From Eubacterium sp. UBA3279 (GTDB lineage Bacteria > Bacillota > Clostridia > Lachnospirales > Lachnospiraceae): DNA of 15,315 nt. The notes beneath the pieces are model-generated. The model did no database searches. It was not told the origin of the DNA and saw nothing but the letters and a program-made list of their open reading frames with translations. The DNA lies in the NCBI GenBank assembly GCA_002361775.1, contig DETV01000066.1, forward strand, positions 1-15,315. The letters are read 5' to 3'. Of the stretch, positions 1 through 7,096 are shown in pieces. Made by a program: the position numbers and the translations under genes. The number at the start of each line of letters is the position of its first letter. Within the stretch, counting starts at the first letter, position 1.

Positions 1-19
1 AAAAGACTTGACTATATAG

Positions 20-26
20 GGAGGGA
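20..26 (+). promoter_or_regulatory. Ribosome binding site of the precursor peptide
   Basis: GGGAGGG lies 6 bases before the ATG at 33. This is a strong Shine-Dalgarno match and is the main reason to accept the short reading frame as a real gene. The next ATG in frame (72) has no comparable site. The frame ending at TGA 34-36 overlaps this start as ATGA, so an upstream gene may end here, but too little of it is visible to say. Confidence 0.75.
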
Positions 27-32
27 AAAGAT

Positions 33-203
33 ATGAAGAAAGAGTTACGGAAATCAACAGAGAGCAAAACTATGAGTAGTTACTATGCGAAGTGTAGCTG
101 TAATAGTTGCTTGAATTATTGTTCCAGTTCTACACCGTGGTATCCCAAAGAGGCAGAAACTTCAGAACTAACCGTGATGAGGTCTGCAGAATTCAAGGGA
201 TAA
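33..203 (+). CDS. Cys-rich RiPP precursor peptide, CLI_3235-like
   Basis: A 56-residue peptide with a charged N-terminus (MKKELRKSTESK), then SSYYAKC and four cysteines at 21, 23, 26 and 30 (CxCxxCxxxC). A 26-residue tail rich in acidic residues follows, with a PWYP motif and no cysteine. The layout, a Lys/Glu leader followed by a short Ser/Asn/Cys cluster, fits the CLI_3235 class of clostridial bacteriocin-like precursors. In known loci of that class the precursor sits beside a CcpM radical SAM maturase, a TIGR04066 protein and an acyl-carrier-related protein, all of which follow here. The core is inferred to be around residues 17-34 and the long tail may be a follower. The modification is unknown; thioether formation at the cysteines is a guess. 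It has its own strong ribosome binding site and is followed by a terminator. Too short for routine ORF calling; reading frame and context are the main support. Confidence 0.82.
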   Translation: MKKELRKSTESKTMSSYYAKCSCNSCLNYCSSSTPWYPKEAETSELTVMRSAEFKG

Positions 204-268
204 CTAACTTTATGAAGGGATTATGTCTCTGCTGGGTTTGCATTGTATTATAGTTTATGTGCTTCAAG

Positions 269-300
269 AAGGTGCGATCTCTGTTAATGGATCGCACCTT
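269..300 (+). terminator. Rho-independent terminator after the precursor gene
   Basis: A perfect 11-base-pair stem, AAGGTGCGATC (269-279) with GATCGCACCTT (290-300), encloses a 10-base loop and runs into a T-rich tail (TTTATTTCT). It lies 66 bases after the precursor stop and 51 bases before the next gene. No convincing promoter is visible between it and 351. Partial read-through would therefore give abundant precursor mRNA and less mRNA for the maturation and transport genes, a common arrangement in RiPP operons. The hairpin is seen directly; the stoichiometry role is inferred. Confidence 0.85.
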
Positions 301-350
301 TATTTCTATAGTGGCGAAGAGACGTTTGTATGATAAAAAGGAGATGAGAT

Positions 351-1961
351 GTGGTGAAAAAATATCGAAAAATATTTTTAATAGTGTCCGTGATACTTCT
401 CGCATGGTGTACCGGTTGCCAAAGTGATCAGGAGGATATCTTTAATGAATCTTCAGAAGCTCCTTCGCAGTCTTCGGATGAGCCAACCTCGGAAACCGTC
501 ATACCGGAGATTGATTACGATTCTCCCAACTATATTGGACCGGATAAAAGTGAACTGCAGGATGTAGAGCCTATTGAGAATGATACCTTAAGCGGGGAAT
601 TGTTAATAAAAAGGCGTTATGTAAATGATAATATAAACTTTCTTGCACAAGAGTTCATGCAGTTACATCCTGATGTAAAGATTACTTTTGAGGAAGCAGT
701 TAATTTCGCTGAACTTTTGAATCTTTCCAGAGAAGAATTAAGTATGAAAAAAGAGAACTTTTTTTCTCATGTTCGTACGGAACTTGTCAGTGGAGAGGCA
801 GATTATCTGATTTTTGGTATGAGCGACTTCTTAGATCCAGTGCAGTTATCAAAAAGTGGTCTACTCATTGATCTGCAGCCATATTTCGAGAGTGACCCTG
901 AGATTGACCAGGAAGAATATTTTTCGCAGATTTTATCAGCGTATTCTGTTGATGGAAAATTACCAACGTTCCCCATGTCTGTGATGTATAATGCTGTTTA
1001 TTTGAACCGACCTCTGTTGGAAAAGAATGGAATAGATTTATCTAATACTATCAGCGTTACCCCACAGGAACTTCTGGACTGGTATGAAGTGGCAAGAACA
1101 TCTGAGAAAAATTTAAACCTGTTCTTTACTTCACCCGGCAAGGATGTACTTTTTTCTACGGAACGGGTCGCATATATGGACCTGCTACAAAAGACAGCCC
1201 GGTTTGATTCGCCGGAGTTTGTGGATTTTTTGAAGGGGACTGCTGCGATAGAAAACTCCGACCCGGAGTTGAGCTATGAGAATTGGGAGATTGGTCTGAT
1301 GGATAGTGGGCTTTTTAATGAGCAGATCCGGTTCCAGGAAACTGGTAAGTTGGAGGAGAGGTATTTTGGCCTTCCGGGATCTTACGATTATGAAGAATAT
1401 GGAGGAGTCGCACAGAAGAGTCGTTCCGCACTGGCTACATTGGAGCCAGTAGTAGATTGCACTCTGCCCTATTTGGAACAGCCCATGAAGTATGAGGCAG
1501 GACCATACCCACTCTTAAGCTCGGATGGCAAACTTGGACTCATATCCCGGGAGGATTTCGCTATTCCATCCAGCTGTGAGAACCCTGATCTTGCCTGGGA
1601 ATTTATCAAATACTGTATTAGTCCGCGGGAAAAGGACCGCATGGATTTTTCCCATTTGGGCAATCCATGCCACTATACGAATGACCTACCCTTATCCAAA
1701 ACGAATCTCTATTACAGTTTGGAGGATTTAGTGGAAAACGGCAATAACGGTTGTATTGTGAATTATCAATTTGAACCTTTCGATATAGTTGCTGTAATAG
1801 ATCAGCTAAACGAGATTTTCTCCCTGCCGCTGGTCAATCTGAATTCTTATAACGTTGATGTGCAGGAGTATCTGGATGAATTTTATATCAATGAACTAAC
1901 GACGGCAGAGCAATGTGCGGAGAAAATCCAAGGTCGGTCAGAAATATGGTTGAATGAGTAG
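351..1961 (+). CDS. Extracellular solute-binding lipoprotein of an ABC importer (family 1-like)
   Basis: A 536-residue protein with a lipoprotein signal: KK/RK at the N-terminus, a hydrophobic stretch at residues 8-19, then TGC with the lipidated cysteine probably Cys23. A Ser/Glu/Pro-rich linker follows (about 24-60). The rest looks like a type I carbohydrate-type solute-binding protein: an early LAQEFMQLHPDVKITF block, a central MYNAVYLNRPLLEKNGID block (partner-side domain) and a late NPDLAWEFIKYCISP block typical of this fold. It would sit on the outer face of the membrane. The start is GTG 351, 8 bases after AAGGAG; GTG 354 is also possible. Its position directly before the radical SAM maturase is unusual. 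A MalG-type permease lies at 4744, but no MalF-type permease or importer ATPase is in the window. The ligand cannot be predicted; a role in peptide uptake, sensing or immunity is speculation. Confidence 0.85.
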   Translation: MVKKYRKIFLIVSVILLAWCTGCQSDQEDIFNESSEAPSQSSDEPTSETVIPEIDYDSPNYIGPDKSELQDVEPIENDTLSGELLIKRRYVNDNINFLAQEFMQLHPDVKITFEEAVNFAELLNLSREELSMKKENFFSHVRTELVSGEADYLIFGMSDFLDPVQLSKSGLLIDLQPYFESDPEIDQEEYFSQILSAYSVDGKLPTFPMSVMYNAVYLNRPLLEKNGIDLSNTISVTPQELLDWYEVARTSEKNLNLFFTSPGKDVLFSTERVAYMDLLQKTARFDSPEFVDFLKGTAAIENSDPELSYENWEIGLMDSGLFNEQIRFQETGKLEERYFGLPGSYDYEEYGGVAQKSRSALATLEPVVDCTLPYLEQPMKYEAGPYPLLSSDGKLGLISREDFAIPSSCENPDLAWEFIKYCISPREKDRMDFSHLGNPCHYTNDLPLSKTNLYYSLEDLVENGNNGCIVNYQFEPFDIVAVIDQLNEIFSLPLVNLNSYNVDVQEYLDEFYINELTTAEQCAEKIQGRSEIWLNE

Positions 1962-1993
1962 TAGAAAATAAAATAGAAAGCGAGGGAAGAGAT

Positions 1994-3397
1994 ATGGCAT
2001 TTACTGTTTTCAAATTGCCAATAGGATATCGTTTGTATGACAGAGAAAGGAATAAAATAGTTATTATATGCGAAAAAGAATTTTATGCATTGGAACGACT
2101 CCTGAATAGCTGTGGGACACAGGATGATGAAGAGATTTTAGGCAGGTTTCAAAAGAATAATTTTTGCTGTGACGGCACTTTGACCGATATTGAGCATCCT
2201 GCAGCAAGTACGATCGATCGTGTGTTGCAAAAGAATGTTTCACAAATGGTGCTTTAAGTTACTCAAAACTGTAATCTTCGTTGTTCCTACTGTGCTTATT
2301 CGGGAAGTTATTATAATCGTAAACATAACAATAAACGAATGGATGAACAGACTGCGTTACGTGCTGTGGATTTTATCATGAGCCATTCTTCTGAGGTTGA
2401 AGAAATTACCATAGGATTTTATGGTGGTGAACCTTTCCTCGAATTTGAATTGATAAAGAAAGTTGTCCAATATGTAAAGGAATTATATCCAGAAAAGAAA
2501 GTTCGGTTTAATCTTACAACAAATATGACTTTAGTTTCTGATGAAATTATAGAATATATCATCAAGAACAACATTGAGGTCATGATCAGTATAGATGGAC
2601 CGGAAAGCGTGCAGGATAAATATCGAGTGTTTGCCGGTGGGCAGGGTTCCTATGCAAAAGTAGCTCAAAATGTCAGCAAACTCTGTGAAAAGGATGCAGA
2701 GTATTATAGAAAATGCATGACAAATACGGTGTTATCCCCGGGGTGTGATTGTGAAGCGGTTCGGGACTTTTTAGATCATGACGAGCTGTTTTCTCCTTTA
2801 ACATCCATGGTGACACAGGTTAATGATGTTGGTTTGAAGGAACAAATAGAATATGATGACAGCTATTATAAGATGATGCGCCGGGAAAAATTCAAACTGT
2901 TTCTGGCAATGCTGGGAGAAATTGAATTTGATAAAGTATCAAAAGTTGCACGGCAACATATGGCGACCATTCTGCAAACGTATCAGATGTTGAAAACAAA
3001 CGGAACGGATGGCTTAAAGATTTCGCATCCTGGTGGTCCCTGTGTTCCGGGTAAGAAAAGAGTTTTTGTAGATGTTGACGGCAATTTTTATCCTTGTGAA
3101 AGGATCAGTGAATATGAGAACTTTCAAATTGGAAATCTCGATGAGGGATTTGATTACGATCGGATACGCAATATGCTCAATGTAGGAAAATGCACCCGCA
3201 AGGAGTGTCTGGATTGCTGGGCGTTTCTCTACTGTGGAACATGCATAGCAAATATGACAGAGGAGGGAACCGCAACAAAAGCAATGCGGATGCGCCGATG
3301 TCCTGGCGAGAAAAATGTTCTGATATCCCAATTATCAGATGTTGAGATTATGAAACATTATGGATTTGACTTTATGCAGATGGAGGAAGAAAAGTGA
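1994..3397 (+). pseudogene. ccpM: Cys-rich peptide radical SAM/SPASM maturase with in-frame stop
   Basis: Read through one stop, this frame encodes a 467-codon radical SAM peptide maturase. It has an N-terminal leader-recognition-like region (1-85), the [4Fe-4S]-SAM motif CNLRCSYC (Cys93, 97, 100), GFYGGEP (around 141-147), and a SPASM domain with Cys350, 368, 400, 405, 408, 414, 417 and 436. The family is expected to modify the Cys-rich precursor at 33-203 in the cytoplasm. Codon 88 is TAA (2255-2257), between QMVL and VTQNC. Glutamine (CAA) is likely in intact relatives, which would make this a single C-to-T change. Translation from 1994 therefore yields 87 residues. Restart at ATG 2339 would give 352 residues without the cluster motif, and no ATG, GTG or TTG lies between the stop and the first cysteine. 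No other lesion is visible. It ends in a GTGA overlap with the next gene. Loss of function is likely unless the stop is suppressed or is a sequence error. Confidence 0.88.
2255..2257 (+). other. In-frame ochre stop (TAA) inside the maturase gene
   Basis: The codons before (QMVL) and after (VTQNCNLRCSYC) are in the same frame and together form a normal radical SAM lead-in. The TAA thus interrupts an otherwise continuous gene five codons before the first cluster cysteine. A one-base substitution (CAA to TAA) explains it. Confidence 0.9.
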
Positions 3398-4440
3398 GAT
3401 TAATGGTTTATCCAGCTTCAAAAGAAGTTAGCGCTTTGGCGAGACATCAAAATCTGGTGAAAGATTTTGATGAGGTTGTATTTGTAACACCCAATCATAT
3501 TGCGAATGATGGGGATGATTTTTCTGTTTTAGATGGAGGAATGCCAACAGGAATCAGCGTTTCCACCTCCTTTGAGGAGGAATTGAAACGAGCAGATGCG
3601 GTTTTCTTTGCAAAGAGTTATATCCCGATATCTGAGCAATCTTTGCAAAATAGTATGCAGTTGGCAAAAAAAGAAGGAAAGAAGATATTCTCGCAATACA
3701 ATTTACAAGATGGTACTCCTGTATTACCGGGAGAAGGGCTTACTTTTGCCCAAAATACATATGAAGATATGCCCCTCATATGTGATATTCCGGTTCCTGT
3801 TGTTTTTGTTATGGGAGCTGGACCTCACACAAATAAATTCGAAACACAACTTTCTTTATATGAATATTTCCAGAAAAAAGGTTATGTTGTTTCGCACATA
3901 GGAAGTAAATCGATTGCTGGATTTTTTGGCGTTGATTTTTTCACAGAAGATTATTGCAATGCGCAGATATCGGTACGGGATAAGATTATTATGCTGAATC
4001 GAGCTATCTACAGAAAGTATTTGAAGGAAAGACCAGATGTGATGATTATTGGTATACCGGGTGGTTTTATGCAGCTTAATCCCATGCGGTATGAAGAAAT
4101 TGGAGATATGGCATACATTGTATCTCAGGCGGTTACGCCAGATGCTTCTGTTTTATGTACATATGCCTCGGATTTCACAGAGGAACATCTCGAATGGTTG
4201 AAGAATGTATGCCAATACCGTTTAAATGCCCCCATAAAAAATCTTGTCATCTCAAATACTGTAATGGATGTTTCTTTCGAAACCCAACAATGTGAATACA
4301 CTACGATTCCTCTTGAGTATCTAAAAGAAAAGAAGCCATTACAACAAGGTGCTGACTTAAATATGTTCTACGCACTTGATCCTGATGATATGGATGCGTT
4401 GGGAACAGCAATTGAAGATCAGCTTGCGAGCAATCTGTAA
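3394..4440 (+). CDS. Peptide maturation system protein, TIGR04066-like
   Basis: A 348-residue protein without signal peptide or membrane segments. It matches my recollection of the clostridial peptide-maturation family TIGR04066, whose biochemical role is not established. Residues 1-125 contain VYPASKEVSALARHQNL and a Rossmann-like alternation. From residue 134, PVVFVMGAGPHTNKFE looks like a beta strand plus phosphate-binding loop followed by a helix and KKGYVVSHIG, as in P-loop enzymes. The loop has Asn147 and Phe149 where Walker A has Gly and Ser/Thr around Lys148. PDVMIIGIPGG (214-224) resembles the strand that follows in such folds. GTG 3394 overlaps the maturase stop (GTGA) with GGAGG 7 bases upstream, suggesting translational coupling; ATG 3403 is an alternative. 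A nucleotide-binding or partner-scaffold role is inferred. The S8-like protein at 6018 appears to carry a shortened copy of this central domain. Confidence 0.8.
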   Translation: MRLMVYPASKEVSALARHQNLVKDFDEVVFVTPNHIANDGDDFSVLDGGMPTGISVSTSFEEELKRADAVFFAKSYIPISEQSLQNSMQLAKKEGKKIFSQYNLQDGTPVLPGEGLTFAQNTYEDMPLICDIPVPVVFVMGAGPHTNKFETQLSLYEYFQKKGYVVSHIGSKSIAGFFGVDFFTEDYCNAQISVRDKIIMLNRAIYRKYLKERPDVMIIGIPGGFMQLNPMRYEEIGDMAYIVSQAVTPDASVLCTYASDFTEEHLEWLKNVCQYRLNAPIKNLVISNTVMDVSFETQQCEYTTIPLEYLKEKKPLQQGADLNMFYALDPDDMDALGTAIEDQLASNL

Positions 4441-4455
4441 AAGGAGAGTGCAAAA

Positions 4456-4707
4456 ATGGATAGATGTGATATAAAACAGGAAATACTGGCGTTGATCGCT
4501 CAGACAAATGCAAATGGGAAAGGCCTGGATGAAGATACGGATGTGTTCTCCATATCTTCTGACCTGGCTCCCAGAGATTTATTGTACGTATTTATGGAAC
4601 TAAAGAAAAAATATCAGATCGATTATAATCAAATGATAGATTCGATTGAAAATTATTCTGTCAACGGTTTGACGGATGTTATTTTCCGTTATCTGGAAGA
4701 AAAATAG
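4456..4707 (+). CDS. Acyl-carrier-related protein of the peptide maturation system
   Basis: An 83-residue acidic, helical protein whose pattern (ILALIAQ, then LDEDTDVFSI, LLYVFMELKKKY, and a final IFRYLEEK) follows an acyl-carrier fold, matching the carrier-related proteins found with TIGR04066 and CcpM genes. In true carriers the phosphopantetheine serine lies in a DSL motif before the LV..LE..F helix. Here the aligned residues are about A-P-R (in LAPRDLLYVF), so no attachment serine is seen. It is therefore more likely a docking or recognition protein than a thioester carrier. AAGGAG lies 9 bases before ATG 4456, and the gap from the previous stop is 15 bases, so it is part of the same operon. 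Confidence 0.8.
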   Translation: MDRCDIKQEILALIAQTNANGKGLDEDTDVFSISSDLAPRDLLYVFMELKKKYQIDYNQMIDSIENYSVNGLTDVIFRYLEEK

Positions 4708-4743
4708 AAGTGTGAAATCTGCTGAAGAAAAGAGGGTTTGCTC

Positions 4744-5616
4744 ATGAAAAGAAAACATATATTATCCCATATTTTCATATGGATTTCGGTAGCGGTGGCG
4801 CTGTTTCCCATATTGTTCGTTTTCGTTCATTCTTTTATGGAACCCGGGGAGATAGTCGGCCGATATTCTTCGGAGATTATGGAGTCCAATGTTAGTGATT
4901 TTTCCTCGCACAACATCCATTTTGTCCGTTTCGGTCTGCTGCCGGAGCATCCTACCCTGGAACAGTATAAACAGCTACTGCTTGAGAGTCCTCAATATCT
5001 TCGGATGTTCTGGAATTCTGTGATATTGGTAGTTCCCATACTGTTGGGCCAGTGTGTCATTGCTCCTCTGGCGGCATATGGCTTTGAAAATATTCGTTGG
5101 AAATATAAAGAAGCTATCTATTTCATGTATATTATCGTCATGCTCATGCCCACTCAGATTCTGCTAGTGCCTAATTTCATTGTTGCCGGTTGGCTGAACA
5201 TCCGGGATTCCTACCTGGCTATTATCTTGCCTGCTATGTTTCACCCGCTGGGGGTATTTTTAATTCGTCAGCAATTGAAAAGTTTCCCAAAAGAGTGCAT
5301 GGAAGCCGCAGCTTTGGATGGTGCGGGAGCGTTTCAGATCTATCGCCAGATTGTCCGCCCCAATCTGAGTTCAGTGGTGGCGGCGCTGGTGGTATTACTC
5401 TTCGCTGATAACTGGAATATAATCGATCAAGCGGTGGTATTCGTTACGGAACTGTATGAGAATCCCCTGTCGGTGTATTTGGGCAGCGTAGCAGCGGAGG
5501 AACCCGGTATGTTTTTCGCTGTGTCAGTATTCTATCTGATTCCCGCGCTGTTGGTGTTCCTATACGGTCAAGATAAACTTGCCGATGGTATTGCTCTTTC
5601 GGCAGTGCGAATGTAG
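4744..5616 (+). CDS. Carbohydrate-type ABC transporter permease (MalG-like)
   Basis: A 290-residue inner-membrane permease with six predicted membrane segments (roughly residues 8-30, 80-110, 120-145, 150-175, 205-230 and 255-280). It carries the EAA loop ECMEAAALDGAGAFQIYRQI (Glu187-Ala188-Ala189, Asp192-Gly193-Ala194), the contact site for the importer ATPase. This is the MalG half of a type I importer, normally working with a MalF-like permease, a solute-binding protein and an MsmK-like ATPase. Only the lipoprotein at 351 is a visible partner. I chose ATG 4744, about 7 bases after an AGAGGG site, over TTG 4738. Codon use is richer in CTG/GTG/GCG than in the preceding maturation genes, hinting at a separate origin. 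Substrate unknown. Confidence 0.9.
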   Translation: MKRKHILSHIFIWISVAVALFPILFVFVHSFMEPGEIVGRYSSEIMESNVSDFSSHNIHFVRFGLLPEHPTLEQYKQLLLESPQYLRMFWNSVILVVPILLGQCVIAPLAAYGFENIRWKYKEAIYFMYIIVMLMPTQILLVPNFIVAGWLNIRDSYLAIILPAMFHPLGVFLIRQQLKSFPKECMEAAALDGAGAFQIYRQIVRPNLSSVVAALVVLLFADNWNIIDQAVVFVTELYENPLSVYLGSVAAEEPGMFFAVSVFYLIPALLVFLYGQDKLADGIALSAVRM

Positions 5617-5627
5617 GAGGGGTGAGA

Positions 5628-6014
5628 ATGAAAAAATTTCAAAAAGTAATTCTCTGTGTTGCATCCGTCTATCTGCTTGCTGTGATTGGCGCCACCATTT
5701 ATGCTCAAACCGGGTATGTAAGGAATCTTCCAGCCGTCACCCTGGGCAGGGCGGAAGGGGGATTGATTCCCCATTCTAGCTTTTCACCTGATGCGGAGGG
5801 TGGTTGGAAATTGAATACAGTAGAGCAGCAGGACGGACCATGGGGTAAAAAATATGTGGTAAGGCAAATAAAAGCTACCCGGTGTTTGCCGGAAAATGAA
5901 GAATATATGCATGTCTATGAAACGGAATTACTGGAAAAGCCTTTCGTGTACACTACAACCGCAGAGGTTCTCTATGACGGCATGGAGGTGCGTCTAGAGA
6001 GAAAGGATGACTGA
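5628..6014 (+). CDS. Small membrane-anchored protein resembling the C-terminal domain of efflux adaptors
   Basis: A 128-residue protein with an N-terminal signal-anchor (about residues 7-27, VILCVASVYLLAVIGATIYA) and an external domain of about 100 residues. The external part (IPHSSFSPDAEGGW, then VEQQDGPWGKKYVVRQIKA, ending in LYDGMEVRLER) resembles by eye the last beta-barrel portion of HlyD/RND-type adaptor proteins (IP.SAL...DG..V, a switch to V.V, and a final DG..V). The hairpin and lipoyl parts of a normal adaptor (350-450 residues) are absent. It may be a remnant of a deletion or a naturally small accessory subunit. ATG 5628 follows AGGAGG (5615-5620) by 7 bases; GTG 5622 is less likely. 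It sits 11 bases after the permease and 3 bases before the S8-like gene, so it is certainly in the operon. Function not established. Confidence 0.6.
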   Translation: MKKFQKVILCVASVYLLAVIGATIYAQTGYVRNLPAVTLGRAEGGLIPHSSFSPDAEGGWKLNTVEQQDGPWGKKYVVRQIKATRCLPENEEYMHVYETELLEKPFVYTTTAEVLYDGMEVRLERKDD

Positions 6015-6017
6015 AAA

Positions 6018-7061
6018 ATGGATGATGAGAGAATACGCATCGTGGTGATTGACAATCAGATTTCCAGAAATACTGTATATCAACTCTCGGGAAAGGAAAT
6101 TACCTGCTGCCATGTTGCAAATGGCATATGTGAAACAGCCGGGGAAAATTATACAGGTCCCTCCCATGGTTCTGTATGTGCAGCATTGGCAGCGGAATTT
6201 TTTCCTCATGATGATATCATTGGAATTTCTGTTGCGGATGAACAGACGAACCTTTCCGTATCCAATGTCTGTAAAGCTCTCTCGTGGTGTGTCACGCAGT
6301 CGGTGCAAATCGTTTGTATGAGTATTGGTACAACGAACTGGCTGGCGTCTCTGTCCATGAAAGACATCACAAAGAAACTTGCGGAACAGGGTACCAGGAT
6401 TTTTGCGGCAGTCGATCCTGCCGGGATTTTAACGTTTCCGGCATGTTATCCGTGGATAACAGCAGTAAAATGCGAGTTGGAAAATGCTGCGATTACAGGG
6501 AATCCCGGTAAATTGAACGTATATGATATTTCTGTTGGCTATTTTCCATCGGATGTTCTTGATACATTGAGTTTAAAAGACAGATTTTTTTTAAATCGCA
6601 CGAGCAGTATGGCCGTACCATTTGTTGCCAGTCAAATGACTCGCAGAAGTGAAAAGCGGAATACTTGGAATAGGAATAACAGCGTTATAGATTCTATAAA
6701 AGTAGATAAAAAAAAGGTGGAGGAAAAATCAATCGAGATTCCGATCGTAAGAATCATTGATCAAAACAGAAGAGAACTTCAACTCCAACATTTGTTTTGG
6801 GAAAAAGGTTACATGGCTTGCCTTTTTTCTGGTAAGAGAGAAACAAATTGGGCAGAATTGATTGTAGCGATAGATAACAGTGATAACTTTGAGATTGCCA
6901 TTCATGCACTCAAAGAGGCAAGCATTATACTGGTAGATAAAGATGTAGACGGAAAAATCATTGATTCAAAACAAGATTATGTTTTAGACATATCAAAAGA
7001 AACTATAGCAGACGCATGCGAACAGATAGAAATGTTCTTTTCAAACGAAACCGATTCATAA
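6018..7061 (+). CDS. Subtilisin-like (S8) protein with a C-terminal TIGR04066-like domain
   Basis: A 347-residue protein without signal peptide, so probably cytoplasmic. Residues 1-210 keep the S8 layout: IVVIDN (Asp12), GPSHGSVCAALAAEF (His50), MSIG (101-104), then FPACYPWITAV (140-150) and RTSSMAVPFVASQ (Ser197). The Asp/His/Ser triad is present. The region that normally reads AAGN.G with the oxyanion Asn is AAVDPAG (130-136), and the Ser motif is TSSM rather than GTSM. The enzyme may be altered or degenerate. A charged linker (210-238) leads to a domain beginning PIVRII (242-247), then LFWEKGYMACLFSGK (259-273). This resembles PVVFVM...YFQKKGY...IGSK of the protein at 3394, but without its phosphate-loop-like segment. 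Leader-peptide removal is the most likely role by context. It starts 3 bases after the previous stop, with AAAGGA 11 bases upstream. Confidence 0.78.
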   Translation: MDDERIRIVVIDNQISRNTVYQLSGKEITCCHVANGICETAGENYTGPSHGSVCAALAAEFFPHDDIIGISVADEQTNLSVSNVCKALSWCVTQSVQIVCMSIGTTNWLASLSMKDITKKLAEQGTRIFAAVDPAGILTFPACYPWITAVKCELENAAITGNPGKLNVYDISVGYFPSDVLDTLSLKDRFFLNRTSSMAVPFVASQMTRRSEKRNTWNRNNSVIDSIKVDKKKVEEKSIEIPIVRIIDQNRRELQLQHLFWEKGYMACLFSGKRETNWAELIVAIDNSDNFEIAIHALKEASIILVDKDVDGKIIDSKQDYVLDISKETIADACEQIEMFFSNETDS

Positions 7062-7096
7062 AATGAGTATCCTGAAAATACAGAGAGGGATTTTAC

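Noticed and set aside
212..253. A 13-codon frame with three cysteines (MKGLCLCWVCIVL) just after the precursor
   Set aside because: No good ribosome binding site at proper spacing, no leader and too short. Likely chance, although the CxCxxC echo of the precursor was striking.
1994..2257. A stand-alone 87-residue protein, such as a separate leader-recognition protein
   Set aside because: It is in the same frame as the rSAM core, and QMVL/VTQNC reads as one continuous segment of a SPASM maturase.
2339..3397. ATG 2339 as the true start of a complete radical SAM protein
   Set aside because: It lacks a ribosome binding site and would exclude the CNLRCSYC motif encoded just upstream in the same frame. 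The gene clearly begins at 1994.
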